A stretch of 23,544 nt of DNA from JAVVPL01 sp036655775 (GTDB lineage Bacteria > Bacteroidota > Bacteroidia > Bacteroidales > P3), in contig JAVVPL010000021.1 in the NCBI GenBank assembly GCA_036655775.1, positions 1 through 23,544 of the forward strand, written 5' to 3'. The number at the start of each line of letters is the position of its first letter. Position 1 is the first letter of the stretch. This document shows, in pieces, positions 21,486 through 23,544 of the stretch. The notes under the pieces were generated by a model. The model saw only the letters and a program-made list of their open reading frames with translations, was not told the DNA's origin and ran no database searches. The position numbers and the translations under genes are program-made.

Positions 21486-22778
21486 ATGAATAAAATATTC
21501 ACTGTTTTCTGTGCAACTCTTTTGTGTGTTGCTTGTTCCAAAGAAACGAGTACAAATAATCAAGATATTGATTATTCTTGGATGTACGGGCAAATTTCCG
21601 TAAAATGTGCGCCTATTGATAGCACACGTATCAAACCCTTAGTTAACAAATCAAAATCTTTAAACATAGGCAGCATGGTTACACCTATTGCGAACATGAC
21701 TGCTACGGGTATTGCTTTTTTGCCAAACAATGTGGTGGTGGTGGCTTACCATGCACGTGCTGGTGCAATGGAGGGTATGTTAGAAATGTACGAAGTAGAT
21801 GCTACTGGTTTTAAAGCTGGCTTGGGCCAATTACGCATAGGTGCGCGCATCAACAATATAACTACCGACAACAGTCATAGAATTTTTGCTTCTATCGACA
21901 CCAAAGATGGTCCCGTAGTGGCTGTAATTGCTGTAAAGAACGGCTCATTTATAGATAAAACATCCATTGAATATATTCGTTTAGGAGGAGAGTCGGCCAA
22001 TGGCGTATTATATACCAAAGCGACCGATGGCAATGAATATCTCTTTACTGCAACGGGTGGAGATGGACAATACAACAGCACATTGACCGATTCCAACTAT
22101 ATGGTATACAATTTTGATAGAACGCACAAACTTACGCTTAAAGAGTTTCGTCAAAATCCAGGCTTCCAAAAAATTAAAATTTCTGGACAAACGCTCACGC
22201 CTATTTCATTTCAAGGCAATCCCAACAATAGGGGCAAATGGATTGCTTCCGATGGCAAAAGTTTTGTTACTTTGCATTTAAGCAAATTTAATACGCTGCC
22301 TTATGCAAGCGTTCAATATTATGATAGTTTTATCAATCAATTTCATCAAAGAGCCGAATTTCCACGTATTGCCGCTTTAGACAATCAAACCAATCTTCAA
22401 GGTAAAAATGTAGCTCTATTGCCTGCTAGTACCGACGTATACAATCGCTCTTTGTATCTATGTTTAGAAAATAAAGGATTCCAATCTTTTACTATCTCTT
22501 TAGCGGGTGCCCAACATATAGACACCTATGTAAAACCCACCGTGGCTGCGATTCAAGGTGAAAACGATTTGTTCTACCTAGCTTGTGGAAAGCAAGGCGT
22601 TCAAGTAATAAAAAGCACGCAAGGCATGCTCACTCCCCTTAAATCATATACCTATACTGCCGACAAAAACGCTTCGGCCAATTTTGTAGCTCTTCAAGGT
22701 AATTGTGTGTATATTGCTTATGGTACGGCAGGTTTAATAGCTATTGATAAAGATGCTCCTCTTTTTATAGCAGATTAG
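21486..22778 (+). CDS. lipoprotein with beta-propeller-like repeats, function unknown
   Basis: The protein is 430 aa, started at MNKIFTVFCATLL so that the signal peptide is N-terminal. The lipid-modified residue is probably Cys17 in LLCVACSKE, followed by the polar ETSTNN linker. The body has repeated short strands followed by turns (GIAFLPNNVVVVAYHA, NITTDNSHRIFASIDT, NDLFYLACGKQGVQVIK, GNCVYIAYGTAGLIAID), a pattern of LVIVD-type or related beta-propellers. I cannot assign a ligand or enzyme activity. It has its own promoter, and a TolC-like gene follows 75 bp downstream, so they may be co-transcribed. Its 3' end is duplicated in tandem. It is not obviously homologous to the propeller lipoprotein at the left end of the window beyond the fold class. 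Confidence 0.7.
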   Translation: MNKIFTVFCATLLCVACSKETSTNNQDIDYSWMYGQISVKCAPIDSTRIKPLVNKSKSLNIGSMVTPIANMTATGIAFLPNNVVVVAYHARAGAMEGMLEMYEVDATGFKAGLGQLRIGARINNITTDNSHRIFASIDTKDGPVVAVIAVKNGSFIDKTSIEYIRLGGESANGVLYTKATDGNEYLFTATGGDGQYNSTLTDSNYMVYNFDRTHKLTLKEFRQNPGFQKIKISGQTLTPISFQGNPNNRGKWIASDGKSFVTLHLSKFNTLPYASVQYYDSFINQFHQRAEFPRIAALDNQTNLQGKNVALLPASTDVYNRSLYLCLENKGFQSFTISLAGAQHIDTYVKPTVAAIQGENDLFYLACGKQGVQVIKSTQGMLTPLKSYTYTADKNASANFVALQGNCVYIAYGTAGLIAIDKDAPLFIAD

Positions 22779-22801
22779 TTCCTCTTTTTTATAGCAAATT
22801 A
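22758..22801 (+). repeat. imperfect tandem duplication of the second lipoprotein gene 3' end
   Basis: Copy 1 (22758-22777) is CCTCTTTTTATAGCAGATTA, containing the last codons, with the stop TAG spanning its end. Copy 2 (22781-22801) is CCTCTTTTTTATAGCAAATTA, with one inserted T and one G-to-A change. Confidence 0.8.
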
Positions 22802-22853
22802 ATAGAATAGGTAGAGCATGTTCTAAAACGGATTTAATATAAAAGCATCTATA

Positions 22854-23544
22854 ATGAAGCGATGTAATGGGTTTGTATTTTGTTTGGGCATGCTGTTTTT
22901 AAGTCTAATGTCTTGTCCTTCAATTGCACAAACGAAAGCTTTTTATTATGATACGCTCAACAAACATACCCTACAATATTTAAAGCATTTTGATTCTACC
23001 TTGCTTTCTCGTTATCCAAAACCTAACTTTGACCCCGACTCAATTTTAGTATGGTCGGATACCTCTTATTTATATGCGAGTATCGACAAACAAGTAGACT
23101 TTGCCGAAAAAGCCATTCGTCGACATTGGGGGCTTGCGGCTTCGGGAATGTACACCTATAATTCATCCTTTGCGCCCAGTTTTGACGAAGAGGATATGTT
23201 TTATAAACAAAGGGTCCAAGCCTCTCTTTCTTGGGATTTAATGCAAAGTTCACTTATAGGAAGTAAACCCAAATTAGCCGAAGCACAAATTGAAGGTGAA
23301 TTACAAAAAATGAATATTGCCAACAAGCAAATTCAGCTAGCTTATGAATCGTCGCTCAATTATATCAACGACAAATATCGAAACATCTTGTATCGTTTAC
23401 TCAAAGAACGAGAATCTTTGATATTGGAAATACTCTCTATCTACGAGGCTATGTATCATAATGGAGATGTTAAGATAGAGGTGTTGTACGAGTATAATTA
23501 TCAAAAACAAATTGTACAAAATGCACTTTCTTTGATGGATATAT
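22854..23544 (+). CDS. TolC-like outer-membrane protein, 3' end beyond the window
   Basis: An open frame of 230 codons begins MKRCNGFVFCLGMLFLSLMS and runs off the window end without a stop. The signal peptide is probably cut at SIA|Q; an LMSC inside it is a weak alternative lipobox. After residue ~85 it reads RRHWGLAASGMYTYNSSF, then QRVQASLSWDLMQSSLIGSK and long amphipathic helices (KLAEAQIEGELQKMNIANKQ ...). A strand followed by a 'SWDL..GSL' turn and long coiled-coil helices resembles one half of a TolC-type efflux or secretion channel, so I call it TolC-like with moderate confidence. It differs from the TolC remnant at 12631-13020. A partner transporter, if any, would lie beyond the right edge. 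Confidence 0.55.
   Translation, partial: MKRCNGFVFCLGMLFLSLMSCPSIAQTKAFYYDTLNKHTLQYLKHFDSTLLSRYPKPNFDPDSILVWSDTSYLYASIDKQVDFAEKAIRRHWGLAASGMYTYNSSFAPSFDEEDMFYKQRVQASLSWDLMQSSLIGSKPKLAEAQIEGELQKMNIANKQIQLAYESSLNYINDKYRNILYRLLKERESLILEILSIYEAMYHNGDVKIEVLYEYNYQKQIVQNALSLMDI

Overview
The window is about 23.5 kb of AT-rich DNA from a member of the Bacteroidota. The evidence is three secreted proteins with type IX secretion (T9SS) type A sorting domains, Bacteroidota-style lipoproteins, promoters of the form TTTG-N19-TAnnTTTG, and almost no Shine-Dalgarno sites. A BtuG-like propeller lipoprotein fits class Bacteroidia, perhaps Bacteroidales, but the genus cannot be read from the sequence. The window starts inside a pentanucleotide repeat and holds a run of ten Ns, so it comes from a draft assembly.

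Layout. Positions 1-1153 carry an (AAAAT)10 repeat that abuts the start codon of a YncE/DUF5074-type beta-propeller lipoprotein. Positions 1235-9187, on the minus strand, form a surface-protein cluster: a giant multidomain T9SS cargo protein with seven CARDB-like repeats, a shorter T9SS cargo protein that shares one such repeat and has YD-like repeats, and an M43-type metalloprotease with a sorting domain. Upstream of them (9370-11175, minus) lies a TPR / transmembrane / LuxR-type helix-turn-helix protein, a plausible regulator. A 327-bp divergent intergenic region with a perfect 24-bp palindrome separates it from a family 2 glycosyltransferase gene (11503-12327, plus).

Positions 12328-13178 are a decay island. 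It contains an integrase fragment, a TolC-family fragment with an in-frame nonsense codon, and the C-terminal end of an ABC exporter ATPase joined to the TolC fragment by an apparent deletion. A 12-bp direct repeat flanks these remnants.

Positions 13179-19546 (minus) encode an AddAB-type helicase-nuclease pair for double-strand-break repair. Divergent from it are rsmE (16S rRNA U1498 methyltransferase), a cation diffusion facilitator with a Cys-rich tail, a second propeller-like lipoprotein, and a TolC-like gene cut by the window end. The 3' ends of rsmE and of the second lipoprotein gene are each followed by an imperfect tandem copy of themselves that includes the stop codon.

I see no CRISPR array, tRNA, rRNA, intact insertion sequence or obvious defence system. 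The least ordinary parts are the remnant island with its direct repeats, the two stop-codon duplications, the large palindrome, and the regulator next to the repeat-rich T9SS cargo genes.
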